From the NCBI GenBank assembly GCA_002049455.2, contig KV918999.1, forward strand, positions 1 to 64,000: a stretch of DNA of 64,000 nt, given 5' to 3'. The position numbers were made by a program, and so were the translations under genes. Shown in pieces: positions 10,581-21,350 of this stretch (position 1 is its first letter; each line of letters begins with the position of its first letter). This DNA comes from Porphyra umbilicalis. Taxonomy: Eukaryota > Rhodophyta > Bangiophyceae > Bangiales > Bangiaceae. The notes beneath the pieces were generated by a model. The model was not told the DNA's origin. It searched no databases and saw only the letters and a program-made list of their open reading frames with translations.

Positions 10581-12497
10581 TCAAGCGCACCTCCGTTTTT
10601 CTTCTCTCACACTCACGCCACTCTCGCTCAGTTCCCCCCCCGTCCTCCTCCCCCAAGTCGACAATGTCACTCCCATCGGACCCCCCGGTCCTTCTTCGTC
10701 ATCGTCATTGTCCTCCTCATCGCCGCCACCAGAGCCGCCCTCGCGGCCCCTCGCTGAGCCCCGCCTTTGCACGCGGGCCCCCGAAGCGGTCGCAAGCTCG
10801 CTGTCCCACGTCGCCTCCCCCCCAAGAGACACGCCGAGCACCTGAGATGCCGCTACGTTCGAGTCAATATACTTCTTGACCCAGCAGCCAATAAGAGAGA
10901 GGAGGTTGGTGTTCGAAAACATCGTCCGCCGAGAGACCAACTGCTCCGCCACGTCCGCGGGCGACACGACGCCGCATGTGATGCTCATGCCAATCAGGAA
11001 GTTGTCGGTCGCGGCTTGGATGAATTCCTGCTCCATCGCCGGAAAAACAGCCGCCTGCACGCCCAGCGCGCCGCGGAATACCTTCCGCGCGAGCTCCTCG
11101 GGCGACAGCGCGCTGATCGCGGGGCATTCGAACGTCACCACCCCTTCATACTTTCGGCGCTCCCCCGCCTTCCACCGCAGGTGGAAGGGCGGCGCAGTGT
11201 CAAAAGGGGGGGCAGGGACAGCCGGGGCATCCTCGCGGACGCCAGCGCGCGCCGCGGCCGCCGCCCCGACGCGCACCCCGTCCGTTGACCCGGCGCCTGT
11301 AGCAAGCAACCGCGACACGCCATCGGCAGCACGCATCGCGTTGGCGTGCATGAGCCCCGTGTGCACCCGCTGCATCTGCGCGGCGGAGCGCGACCCCGTC
11401 TCCTCCAAAGAACGACCGCCTGTGCCGCCCTCAGGAAGCACAGACGAGCCGCCACCGCAGTCACTGCTGCCCACCGAGCCACCCGCCGCAACGCCCGCCG
11501 GCGCCCGGCCAGACTGAATCGTTGAAGACGACGCCCCAATGCGACTGCCGCGACCCACACGACCACCGCGGACGTCGCCACGACCACGCACGCGGCGGTC
11601 CCATGCGGACTCACCGGACGGCCGCGAGGGCGCTGCATTGACATCCGCCGCCTCGTTCCCCCCCACCGGCGACAATGGCGCATGATTGGCCGCCGCGGCG
11701 GCGCCGCGCTGCCTTACAGCCGCCGTAAGCGCCTCTGCTGCAGTCCCGCGTCCGCGACCGTTTCCACCGGACGCCGCCCCCGCACCGCGGCCGCCCCGCC
11801 CGATTCGCCCCCGCCCCGCAGCCGCGCCGCGGCCACCGCGCCCAACACGCACACCCCCCTCCCGCACTATGGCGGTGGCACCGCCGGTTGCTGCCACCAA
11901 GGCCGCCCCAACGGCCGTCTGGCCCGTCTCGTCCGCGGCGGCGACCATCGACTCAAAATGGGCACGGTTTTCGACCCCATTCGTCGCGGCGGCGACACCG
12001 CTCGCCTCCATTACATCCGCCGCCTCGATAACGTCCCACCCAGCCTCGTGCACGTTGGCGGCGAGCCGCGCCGCAGAGGCGGCGAGCTCCTGCGCCTCGC
12101 GCCACTCCTGCCAGCAAGCCGCGTGCTGCACCCGCACCCACTCAGCCACGTCGCTCTCCTGCAGCCAAGTGCAGGCAAAATCGGACTTGGTCAGCGGCGG
12201 AGCCCCGCGCCGCCGCGTGATGTTACCCGTCCGGCCGTCCATGACAAAACGCCCCGGAGACAGTACCATCGTCCCGACGCGGTGCCCCACCACCCGGCAC
12301 TTGGAACACTTCTGGAGGCACGCGCAGTCCTTCAGATAGCAAGTGTCCGCCTTGTGGAATGGGTGGGTGGGGGGCAGGCCATGAAGGCACGGATAAGACT
12401 TCAGGGCGCACGTGCGCTGTGAGTGTGAACCCGTCCGCTTGTTTCCTTCGGCATTTGCCCCCAAGTCAAACCCGCAAAGAAGGCATTTGCCCGTCAT
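10581..12497 (-). CDS. Unrecognised 638-residue protein with an N-terminal Cys/His cluster and RGG-rich middle
   Basis: I do not recognise this protein. The start is the ATG at 12495-12497 (MTGKCLLCGFDLG); the frame is open further upstream but without ATG. Residues about 4-80 hold a dense Cys/His cluster (CLLC, a later CxC-x3-C-x2-C and VGHR), suggesting zinc binding. Residues about 215-260 are GRGGRG/GRGRG-rich, like RNA-binding RGG regions. Around residues 455-590 is a more ordered part with FECPAISALSPEELARKVF and a hydrophobic stretch (DNFLIGMSITCGVV). The C terminus is acidic (GDEEDNDDDEE). It is intronless, uninterrupted, and has higher sequence complexity than the shadows around it. 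A nucleic-acid-binding role is only a guess; it could also belong to a mobile element, but I see no enzyme domain to support that. Confidence 0.7.
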   Translation of the reverse strand: MTGKCLLCGFDLGANAEGNKRTGSHSQRTCALKSYPCLHGLPPTHPFHKADTCYLKDCACLQKCSKCRVVGHRVGTMVLSPGRFVMDGRTGNITRRRGAPPLTKSDFACTWLQESDVAEWVRVQHAACWQEWREAQELAASAARLAANVHEAGWDVIEAADVMEASGVAAATNGVENRAHFESMVAAADETGQTAVGAALVAATGGATAIVREGGVRVGRGGRGAAAGRGRIGRGGRGAGAASGGNGRGRGTAAEALTAAVRQRGAAAAANHAPLSPVGGNEAADVNAAPSRPSGESAWDRRVRGRGDVRGGRVGRGSRIGASSSTIQSGRAPAGVAAGGSVGSSDCGGGSSVLPEGGTGGRSLEETGSRSAAQMQRVHTGLMHANAMRAADGVSRLLATGAGSTDGVRVGAAAAARAGVREDAPAVPAPPFDTAPPFHLRWKAGERRKYEGVVTFECPAISALSPEELARKVFRGALGVQAAVFPAMEQEFIQAATDNFLIGMSITCGVVSPADVAEQLVSRRTMFSNTNLLSLIGCWVKKYIDSNVAASQVLGVSLGGEATWDSELATASGARVQRRGSARGREGGSGGGDEEDNDDDEEGPGGPMGVTLSTWGRRTGGELSESGVSVREEKRRCA

Positions 12498-14300
12498 CCT
12501 CGAGACCCGCGCACACGCACAAACACGCACAGCTCCCGCCCCTTACGGCGCTCTGCACAGCCGTACCCGCGTCACACGTCAAAGTTGTACCACACCGAGC
12601 TCTCTGACCCTCCAGTCCAACTGGGCGAGCTCGCTCGAGTACGTATCGGTCTTCGCTTCACACTCATGCCCTCCTGGGAGACGGTTCTGAGGATCTTAAA
12701 GGGCGACAGGAGGCGATTGAGGGGGGTGTGCCCAGGAGTGCGTCAGCGGAGTGCCTGCGGAGACAGGTGGTGAGCGACATGCAAAAACGCTCGTCGCCGC
12801 GACTGAACAGATGCTGCGGGGACGCAAACTCGCGTCGCGTGACTCTCGGACGTGTGGTCAAACTTTGCGCCCCTCTGACGTCAGCAAGGCTCTGCACGCG
12901 CAAGCGACCAATCAAATAGAGGCATATCCATGCACAGAGGATCACGAAAGGGCGCCGCGGCGGCCCAGGCGCTCCCGGCAGCCATGTAGCCCTCCTTTTC
13001 TAAGCTTTGCACACGTCGTGTACCGTTTGCACCTCATCGGCTGGAGCACGAAGTGGAGCACGTTTCCCCTCAGACGAGCAGCGGCACGCCACTTAAGAGC
13101 TCCGAATTTTCACGAAATCTGACCACCCAACCGGAAGGGGTCTCTGGGAGCCGCCTAAAGATCTGAGTTAGGGTCCAATCCGCACAGTGCTGGTCGCAGC
13201 TGCACGAAGTGGCGCACGTTTCCAATGGGATGAGTCCCACTAGGGCCTAAATCAAAATCGGTCCACCCAACTAAGGCGCTGGACCACCCCTTGGGCCGCA
13301 TGCCGGGGGTAGTCGCCACCCACTCGCGAGATGGCCTGCATGTCCTGGCGTTTTATCGCGCGATCGCACTGTTCTGTAAGCAAACGCGCAAGCCCCACGA
13401 AATGTGCCACCCCTGACGGGCCCCCAGGCAGGGGTCAAACGTGCACCGCCGACGAAGAGGGTCCATTTTTTGCGGAAGTGCCATAACCCCAAGAACCTGA
13501 AAAAGACTGGCTCCAAGATCGGAGTTAGCTGAGAGGTCCACAGAACAGGGCCCACAGGCAGGTACTAAGGAGTTGTCAGGCAAGAACGTCTCGGGAGAGG
13601 CTCTTTCCATGGAGGCCAGTTGAGAATTTTCTCGTACCCCACCCCGCCTGCCCCCGTGCAGTGATGTGTCAGTTTTCCAGAAAACGCGCATGTCTCATTT
13701 TTGGGACACGCACCATACGCAGACCGCTCCGTGGCACTAAGTAAACAAATGCTAGTATTGTTTAGTCAGCGAGCATTAATATCTGTAATACTGCCCTAAC
13801 CTGGTCCTGAGGACCAATAAAAAGCGCGGGTTGTCTGGTCCGAAGGACCAATTAGAAGCCGGGGTAGTCCCATTCCTGAAGCCTCTGGTGAATCACTATT
13901 GAGTCAAGAAGACTCATCTATTGAGTCGAGAAAACTCATCGATGAGTCGCTGTCGCCTGGTCATTGAGTGATGGGGCCTCACTATCCAGGCGAATATTTC
14001 CCGTAGGGCCCACCGCGCCGCGCACGCGCGGATGGGGTTTCCCGCCCCGCCGCGCCCGCCGACGCGCGTCGCGTCGGCCCCCGACGGATTGGACGGCGGC
14101 GGCGGCGGCGGCGGCGGCGGTGGCAGACGCCGCCGCTGGCAAGGCGGGGAGTGGGGGGAGGGGGGGGGGGGGGGCGCCGCCACAGCGGCGACGCCGAACG
14201 TGCGCCGCCACACCCCCGTTGTGGCGGCGGGCTGGCACGCCCCGCCGCCGCAACCCCCCCCCCCAACGGCGGTGGCGGCGGCGGCGGCGGCGTCTGCGCA
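12498..14300. other. Intergenic region, lower GC, with short hairpins at its end
   Basis: The stretch has mixed composition and stops in all frames. No domain, tRNA or promoter was seen. Four short hairpins at 13802-13937 are listed separately. From about 14090 the sequence becomes GGC/CCG-rich. Confidence 0.5.
13802..13937. other. Cluster of four short hairpins
   Basis: TGGTCCTGAGGACCA (13802-13816) and TGGTCCGAAGGACCA (13836-13850) each fold into a 6-bp stem with a 3-base loop. GAGTCAAGAAGACTC (13901-13915) and GAGTCGAGAAAACTC (13923-13937) fold into 4-5-bp stems with 5-7-base loops. They come as two similar pairs, with no obvious gene around them. Confidence 0.75.
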
Positions 14301-14770
14301 ATGGGGCGGTCGGTTACGCTGGACGAGGGGATGGTGTCGGACGCGGCGGTGCGGTTTGCCGACGAGGCGCCGCCCGCCCGCGGCGGGGCGGTGCGTCCCG
14401 TGCACGGCGGCGGCGGCGGGGGCGCGGCGGTCGGGGCGCCGCCCCCCCTCCGTCCCCCCCCCACGGCGGTGCCGGTACGGGGGCGGGGGGGAGTCCCCCC
14501 GGGGGGGCCCCGCGCTCGGCGACCGGCCGGTCGGCCGCCTCCCTGTCAGCGGGCGGCTGGTCGCTAATGTCGGCGTCCGACGCCGAGGCGGACGCGGAGG
14601 AGGCGTCGCTGTCGCGCGCCCTGTCGGCCATTGAGGACCCACCGCTGCGGCGCTCTGACGACGCCGTGCGCTTCCACGCGCTCGTCTTTGCGTCGAGCGC
14701 GAGTTTGGACGCGCTGCTGCGCATTGCCCGCACGCTGCACGCGGACCTCCTTCGGCAGGCGGGGCGGTAG
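14301..14770 (+). CDS. Candidate small protein of unknown function, frame broken at a G/C run
   Basis: The plus strand holds two coding-like pieces. The first begins at the ATG at 14301 (MGRSVTLDEGMVSDAAVRF). The second, in another frame, ends at the stop at 14770 and reads like an alpha-helical tail (SLSRALSAIEDPPLRRSDDA, then LDALLRIARTLHADLLRQ). The frame change falls between about 14440 and 14515, where runs of seven to nine G or C are packed together, so a sequence indel is a natural explanation. I recognise no family. It could also be a chance pair of open frames, although the C-terminal piece lacks the poly-Ala/Arg character of shadows. Confidence 0.35.
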
Positions 14771-15435
14771 TGACCAGAGGGGGGGGTGGGGGGGGGGCGT
14801 ACACCCACTGGGCAAATGAGGCGGGGGGGGGAGCGGCGCTCCATGTACCGTCGTGCATGCAACAACCTGTACTATAGTGCCTGCAACAACCTGTCCCAGA
14901 GTGCGTGCATCCGCATGTACCATTGTGATTCGCATGGGGCTGGCAACCACTCGCACCATTGCACAACGAATGGTGCGGCAAGACGTCGGCGGACGGTGGC
15001 CACAAGGCTCCACAAACGTGCGCCGTTGCCCATGGTCGTTCGTGGCCCACGGGCCAGAGCCCCCGGGCAAGGCGATGGCGGGGAAGCCGGTGCAGCACCG
15101 CCACCCGCACCGACAAAAGGTCAAGCACACGGGCAAGGCGCCGGCCACCCTCGGCCTTTATAGCACCGGAATTCCACTGCCCCTTGGTCCGCTTCAAACG
15201 GCAGAACGGCATCGAAGGAAAGAATCGCCGAAAAAACATTTCGAGACTGACCAACAGCCGCGCGGACCACCTCCATCACGCTACGGTCAAAGCTCCATCC
15301 AGAGCACTTGGTGGAAGGCGGTCCGCGCGTGCTGTTGATGGAGCGCCCTCGAGGGCGCTCGAGTTGGTTCACCTGTCACGGCGGGCGCCGCCACGCCGTT
15401 CTTCGTTGGTTCCCCCCTCCAACTACAGTACGTAC
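14771..15435. other. Spacer with a perfect palindrome
   Basis: A TGCAACAACCTG motif occurs twice (near 14857 and 14882). A perfect 20-bp palindrome, GAGCGCCCTCGAGGGCGCTC, lies at 15341-15360. No gene was seen. The spacer ends at the GTAC that flanks the first transposon copy. Confidence 0.6.
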
Positions 15436-16638
15436 TGTCCCTGACGCAATTCTGGATCAGCGACGCAAAGCTGGATCACCGGAATCGTCGATTCCAGCTC
15501 ATTTGCCCGTCTTTTTACTGCTTTTTCTCTCTTCTTCGGCGCTGCTACAAAAATAAAACAGCGGTGGGGGAGAAAACATACCAACAGAAAGCCCAGAGGA
15601 AGGCACATCTTTTGCTGTCAAGGGTGCTCGTATGCTCGAAAAAAAACGGAGACGGTCGGGGTGGCGCGGAAGGAGGCCGTCCTTTCGGCGCTAAGTGCTC
15701 GTAACATTGCAGATCCGGCCGATCGATCGCGGTCGGGATCACAAACCGGTGATCCGGAGCAGTGATCGGGGGCCCTCCGCACGGATGGCACTCATCCGCG
15801 AGCGCGCACTTTCTCGCCGACGCGTGCACTCGTTGCTGCCAAGTGCCAGCCCGCGCGCCCTTTCCGTCAACACCCCCTGTCTGTGCCCGGGACAGCGGCC
15901 TGCGAGGTGGTGAGGTGCGGTGGTGCGGCCGCCGCGACGGCGCGCGCCGGCGTGGTGGCAGGGTGGGGCGGCGCGGCTACCGCGACGGCACCGACGACGC
16001 GCGCAGGTGTTGTCGCACGGTGGGGCGGGGCGACCGCCACGACAATACCGAGCGCCGTGCTGTGGTATGGTAGTGCGGCGCGTCCGCCCCCACGGCACCG
16101 ACGAGGCGTGCCAGCGTGGTAGCAGTGTGGGGTGGCGCGGCCGCCGCGACGGCGACGACGAGGAGCGCCGGCGTGGTGGCAGGCTGGGGCGGCGCGGACG
16201 CCGCGAAGGAGCCACCGAGGCGCGCCAACCTGGCCGCAGGGAGGGGTGGGGCGGCTCGGGTGATGGCGTAGTCCTGACGCGGGGGCAACGCGTCCTGTGT
16301 GCACAGGCATGGGGAGGCGAGCACGACCGACCAACGCATCGAACACGATCGCCTGCTCCAATTGACGATCGTCCACAGTTGCCAAGTAGCCTACGAAATC
16401 AATCCGATTCGCCGTGATCCACAGTTGCGTCGCCCGTGTCACGGAAGGTCATCAATGAAACACAACTTCAAGCTACCAAAAGGACAAGAAGAACGAGACA
16501 AAAGGCAGCACATGCCGTAGACGAAAGAAAGCTCTCCTCAGCGCCTTCTCAGATCTGTCTTCAGATGTTTCCTCCGATGAGATCCAACAACGCTATCCTC
16601 CAGAGCAGTATTCTTGATCCAGAATTGCGTCAGGGACA
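15436..16638. mobile_element. Non-autonomous TIR DNA transposon, copy 1
   Basis: The two ends are 24-bp perfect inverted repeats beginning TGTCCCTGACGCAATTCTGG, at 15436 and, inverted, ending at 16638. GTAC flanks both ends directly, consistent with a 4-bp target-site duplication, though GTAC is itself palindromic. The element is 1,203 bp and shows no transposase-like frame. It holds about five units of a ~57-bp internal minisatellite (15955-16235). A homologous copy lies inverted at 39420-40577, which supports a mobile unit. The superfamily cannot be named from the ends alone. Confidence 0.82.
15955..16235. repeat. ~57-bp minisatellite inside transposon copy 1
   Basis: Units beginning with GTGGGGCGGCGCGG or close variants recur at steps of about 50-57 bp, each followed by a CCGCGACGGC-type stretch and a GCGCGC/GGCGTG-type stretch. 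Period length varies slightly, so it is an old or indel-prone array. Confidence 0.65.
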
Positions 16639-17626
16639 GTACCCCGGTCGCGCTCCAATCCTCCACTCAATAGCTCCGCCGGTCCCACCGCTGGTCTCGT
16701 AGGTGAACGGCAGGTTCCCAAAGTTGGACAATCTTCATAGTTGATATATCACGAATGATTGAACTTTCCTTTCGCTTAAGTGCCAGTACTTTGCTTTGAA
16801 TCAAATCAATACTCGTCCCCACGATGCACTTTTTCAAGTAGTCCTGATCTGATTGCGGCACTGTTCCTTCTAGTCGTCAACAACCTCTAGTGCTGACTAG
16901 ACAGCTCAGCTGCAGAGGCCACCCCTTGTTCGACCCAGCACGGTAAAAGCTGCATGCACATGCTGCTCTTCTACTCTAGCTACAGCACAACTGCTATTAT
17001 ATGCAAAGAAGCATTATCTGGCACTGGTTCGAGACACGCGCTCTACTCCAATGGCCTACGGAGCAGAGGCCTCGTGTTGTTGAAGGTCCATGATATATGA
17101 CGTCGCCTACAGTGTGCATGGATAGCGTCGCCCGCTCTGTCTGTGCTCAGTTGCCAAGGATAGTTTTGCTTTTCGTGTCGAGACGTTGTCTTTTTGTGTC
17201 AAAATGTTTTACCAACGTTTCTAAAATACCGGAAGTGGGACCGAACATCCAATGTGACGTGCCTCAGGGAATATACTCTTGTGGCTTCATATCAGTGATC
17301 TCTGCCGCTCGAGGCATGCAAAATCCGCTCAACGAAGAAGAAAATGACGAGAGAAATCCAAACCCCGTGACTGACGGCTGGCTCCAAAGCCAGACCCAGG
17401 ACCTGACCTGACAAGAGTACCGCTTGAGGACGGCCACACCGACCAACCAATGACGAGGATGGCGGCCCGCGCCTCCATCAGACATTACTGTAAGCCGTGC
17501 CGTCGTTTAAAGCAGGCACTCGCGATCGCGGCCCCGCGTCATCGTCACCGACCACTCCACGAGCCTCGCGCCCCCGCGCACCTGCTTCTGCAGCGGCAAC
17601 GACGGCGCGTTCCGCTTCCATCCACA
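16639..17626. other. AT-richer intergenic region upstream of family member A
   Basis: The sequence is clearly AT-richer than the rest between 16690 and 17440, with stops in all frames. It contains the likely 5' flank of member A. No promoter motif was distinct enough to call. Confidence 0.5.
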
Positions 17627-19679
17627 ATGGTCACCCGGGCGCCCGCTGCGGCTTTCGGCGGCATCTCCCTCACCCCAACACTTGGTCCCTGTTGCCCCCT
17701 CGCCCCCCCCGACCCCGCCGGCATTTCTCTCGCGCTCGACGCGACGGTCGCGGCCGAGGCGCCCCTGTCGTCCCTCCCCGACCACCCCGTGACCCGCGCG
17801 TTGGCGGGTGACAGCCTCAGCCGCCGCTGGCTGCTGCCCGCCGGACCCCGTCGGGTGTTTGCTTGTGGGGATGTCGGCGCTTGTGGCGGCGGTGGGTGCG
17901 GCGACGCGGTCGGCCGCCCGGGGGCGCTGACGGCCGCGGGATTGGCCGAAGCGGTGGGCGTGGTGGCCGACTTGACGACGCTGAGTGGGTGCGTGGTGCA
18001 ACAGATTAATATGATGGTGAGTGGGGGGGGCGGAGCGTGGAGGGATTCGTGGAGGGTGAGGTGGGGGCGCGTGGCGGATGGGTGGGGGGTGTTGACGACC
18101 CTGTGTGTACCGGATGTGGATAGCGTCTAGGTTAGTTTCCATGGCCTGGGTGTTCTTGTGGGGGAGTCGCCAAGAACGTACCAACGACGGCTGCTGACTC
18201 GCGCACATCTCCTGCTGGCCTCTCTCTTGTTTGTCTTTCGCCGCACCTGGCCCGCTGCCCCTCCCCCAGTACGTGCCCTACGCCACCGTCAATGGCCTCA
18301 CGCTCGGCACCCTTGTGTCACAAGCGACTCTCCCCCCCCCCCTGTATGGCGCCGGCTACCCCCCCCCCGTCAGCCCACCGAGCCTCTCCCGCTTCCTCCT
18401 CGACGAGGCCCGCGGCGTCATGGTCGTGGTCGGCCCCCCACCCGGCGGCGGACGGGGCCTCATCGGCTCCTCCTTTGTCGCCGCCGTTGGCGACGGCGAC
18501 GGTGTCGACGACGGCCGCCCCGCCGCGCGCCCGACGCGGAGTATGATTGAGCTCGGGGGCCCCGGCGCGGCCGGCGTACCCGGCGGAGCCCTAACGGTGC
18601 GGCGGCGCGTCGAGTTTGTCGGCGCCCTCGCGTGGGCGCCCGCCCCCGAGGTGCGCGGCCAGGAGCCGCCGACGAGCCCGACCGACTTTCGGGGCTTTGA
18701 CACGCACGTGCGGCGGCTGCTCGGCGCGACGGCGGTGCGGTGCGCGTCGCCCGCCGCCGGCGCGTGCACGCTCGACGGGGAGGCGGCGGCGGCGGCGGCG
18801 GCGGCGGCGGGTGCAACGGCGGGGGAGCGCCCGCCCGCGCCTCGTCAGTGCCTCCTCGCGCCCGCCGCGGACGCGGGCGGGGTGCCGCCGCCGCCTCCCC
18901 CCGCCGCGTGTGGCAGCGGCGGCGGCGGCGGGTGCGGCGGCGGCGGCGCGGCGGCGGGCGCCCCACCCCCCATCCTCGACCGCACCTACTGCTGCGCGCC
19001 CGTGGCGGTGGCGGCGTTGCCCCCCCCCGCGGGCGTAACGACCGTCCTCAGCCCCCTCACCCCGGCGGGCGGGTGGGGCCTCCAAGTGTCCCTCGTGCAA
19101 GCGCTCCTCGACGGCCGCGGCGTCGGGCGGCCGGGGTGGACCGCCGCCGTCTCTGCCGCCGCAGCGGCTGCGGTGGCGTCGACGGCTGCCGGCGGCTGGT
19201 CGTCGACGGCGGTGGCTGGTGGCGGCGCCGTCGGCGGCTGGCCGACGCGGCCCCCGCCGCCGCCGCCGCCACGCTCGGTGGGGGGGGGCCCACCGGCGCT
19301 GCCACGCCTCGCGCCCCGCCCGCTGGCGTGTGCACCCGCGGGTGGTGGGCGCCGCACGGCAGTCTTGATGCCGGCTGTTGCGACGGTGCAGGCGGCGGCG
19401 GCCCCGTTGGCAACGGCGGTGGCGGCGACGGCGGCGGCGGCGGCGCCGCCGCCGCCGCCCGGCGTGCGGCGGCCACGGACGCGCGCGCGGCCGCGGCCCG
19501 GCTCGGCAGAGGCGGCGGAGGCGGCCGCCCGCCGGTGGGCGCAGACGCTGCGGAACCGTGAGGCGGCGGCGCGCGCCAATGCTGCACGACGGCGGCTGCG
19601 GCAAGCGGCAGCGGCGACGGCGGCGGGGAAGGGGGGGCGGGCGGCAGAGGGCGAGGGAGCAGGAGCGTCGCGGTCGTGA
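17627..19679 (+). CDS. Family A-D, member A: unnamed two-exon protein with a bZIP-like C-terminal basic stretch
   Basis: Exon 1 runs from the ATG at 17627 (an alternative in-frame ATG is at 17450) to 18016 and ends in a GTGAGT donor. Exon 2 runs from 18270, after a CTCCCCCAG acceptor, to the stop at 19679. The intron is 253 bp, phase 0, and the product is 599 residues. Exon 1 encodes LSSLPDHPVTRALAGDS, then RRWLLPAG and AAGLAEAVGVVADL. Exon 2 opens with YVPYATVNGLTLGT, then EPPTSPTDFRGF, a Cys-containing block near YCCAPVAVAALP, long Ala/Pro/Gly stretches and, near the end, NREAAARANAARRRLR. That last stretch resembles a bZIP basic region, but the usual invariant Arg is Asn and no leucine heptad follows. 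I know no named family; a DNA-binding role is inference. This is the best-preserved member. Confidence 0.72.
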
Positions 19680-20271
19680 CGGGCGCCACGGCGGCGGCAG
19701 CGGTGTCGGTGGTCGCGTGGGCGGCTGTGTCACACGGGCGGTGGGGGTGGGGGGGCGGCAGGGACTCTGGCCTGCGTGGGACCGGACGGACGCGGCGCTC
19801 GGCGCGGGTGCACGGGCGTGTGTCGGACACCTACCGAGGGGGCGGCGGTGGCGTGGACCGGCGGGCGGCTGTCGCGTCCGCCCCGCAGGGCCGCCGCGGG
19901 GACCGCGTCGCCTGGGGCGGACCGCCCACCGTGTGGCGACCGGGCCTGGCGGGGCACGGGGGGGCGGCGTGTGTCTGCGACCGTCGTCTGCAGGCGGCAG
20001 GCCCATCGAAGCCCGATTCCGTTACGAGTCCTGTTGTTGCCTCACGGTCGCCCAACAGAGGCGAATTTGTTATTTACAGTACCGTAGGTTCTTAACGGCC
20101 AGAGGCTGGCACGATTTCCGCTAAAAGAGACTTCCTCCCGTTCAGACTCCCGTTCTCAAATCGGCCAGAGAACAGAATTGGCTCCCGTCCAGTCTATCCG
20201 CGAACGGGACTCCCGCCCAGCCTCCCGTTCCAGATGTCGTTTTTCTGACGTCTTCAGAGAGCGTCGGCAAG
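19680..20271. other. Spacer between member A and the ankyrin gene
   Basis: The first part is GC-rich. At 20090-20270 it becomes mixed, with repeated CTCCCGTTC-like words. It separates two convergently oriented genes, and no element was recognised. Confidence 0.5.
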
Positions 20272-21302
20272 TCAAAAGTGGGTCGGTACTACCCGGTCTT
20301 CCTCCTCTGCCCCCTCCCCCCGCCCGTCCCGACCGCGCAGGCGCCCCCGAAATGGCAGCAGCAGCGCCTGCCGCCGCCCAACCCCGCGCGTGCTCGCCAC
20401 AATGGACATGACCAGCCACCGCCGCGCGCCGCCGAGCGCCGCCAGCCCCGCGCCCCCGTTGAGCAGCGCCATCACCACCCCGCGCGCCTCGCCCAGCCGC
20501 CGCAGCAGCGTCGGGCTGAAGCCAAACGCGTCCCCGGCGGTGCGGGCGGTGCGGAACCAGTGGGCGGCCACCACCGCCATGACGCGGTCGTCGTTGCAGC
20601 GGGGGGTCGGGCCGAGCCACCGCAGCAGGTGCGCGTCGGCGGCCGTTTTCTCAATCCAGGCAAGCACCAGGGACATGGCCGTGTCCCCATCGTCGTTGCG
20701 CGCGCGCGCGCGTCGACGCCGCCGCTGAGCGCGGCGACGACCGTCGGGCGATCTGCGCGGCGGCCGCCCACGTGCAGCACCGTGTTGCCAGCCTCGTCGC
20801 CGGCGGGGAGGAAGGCTGCGATGGGGGGGAGCGACAGCATGGCGGGGCGCCGCGCGGCGGCGGCCTCGTGGGCGGGCGGGCTCACCGCCCCAGCCGGGTG
20901 CTCCGCGGGCAGCTGCGTGACGATATCGGTGTGGCCGAGGGCGGCCGCCGCGGTGAGGGGCGTGCCGCCAAGCACGTTGACGGGCGTCGGGTGCGCGGCG
21001 TGGCGGAGGAGGAGGAGCGCCACCATCCGCGAATCTCCCTCGAGGGCGGCCAGGTGCAGCGCCGTCTGCCCGTCCCGGTCGGCAGCGTTGACGTCAATGG
21101 CCGGGGGTGTTGCCATGGCGGCGGCGGTCGGGGGAGCGTCGGCGGCTGCGCGTCGGGTTTCCACGCTCCCCGCCAGCAGGTCGCCGAGGAGGAGGGAAGC
21201 TGCGGTCAGCAAGCCACGGCGCGCCGCGAGGTGCAGCGGCGTCTGGCCGCGCTTGTTCCGAGCGCCCGCTTTGGCGCCTGCCTGCAGCAACGACCTAACC
21301 AT
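20272..21302 (-). CDS. Ankyrin-repeat protein, frame broken at a (CG)n run, N terminus probably incomplete
   Basis: Ankyrin repeats are protein-binding modules, and partner and role are unknown here. The minus strand encodes RGQTPLHLAARRGLLTAA, then DRDGQTALHLAALEGD with MVALLLLRHA, then GGTPLTAAAALGHTDIV, then GNTVLHVGG, giving about four to five repeats. In the last repeat the frame changes inside a CG dinucleotide run (about 20697-20712), after which NDDGDTAMSLVLAWIE continues the repeat pattern. The C-terminal part (HWFRTARTAGDAFGFSP) runs to the stop at 20272. The ATG at 21300-21302 falls inside a repeat, so the frame, open upstream to beyond 21350, probably continues into an unidentified exon. 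A slipped dinucleotide count explains the break better than an intron. Confidence 0.75.
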
Positions 21303-21350
21303 CACACCGTCCCGGCCGGCGCGCGGCGCCAATGACGCGCGCGACAGCAC

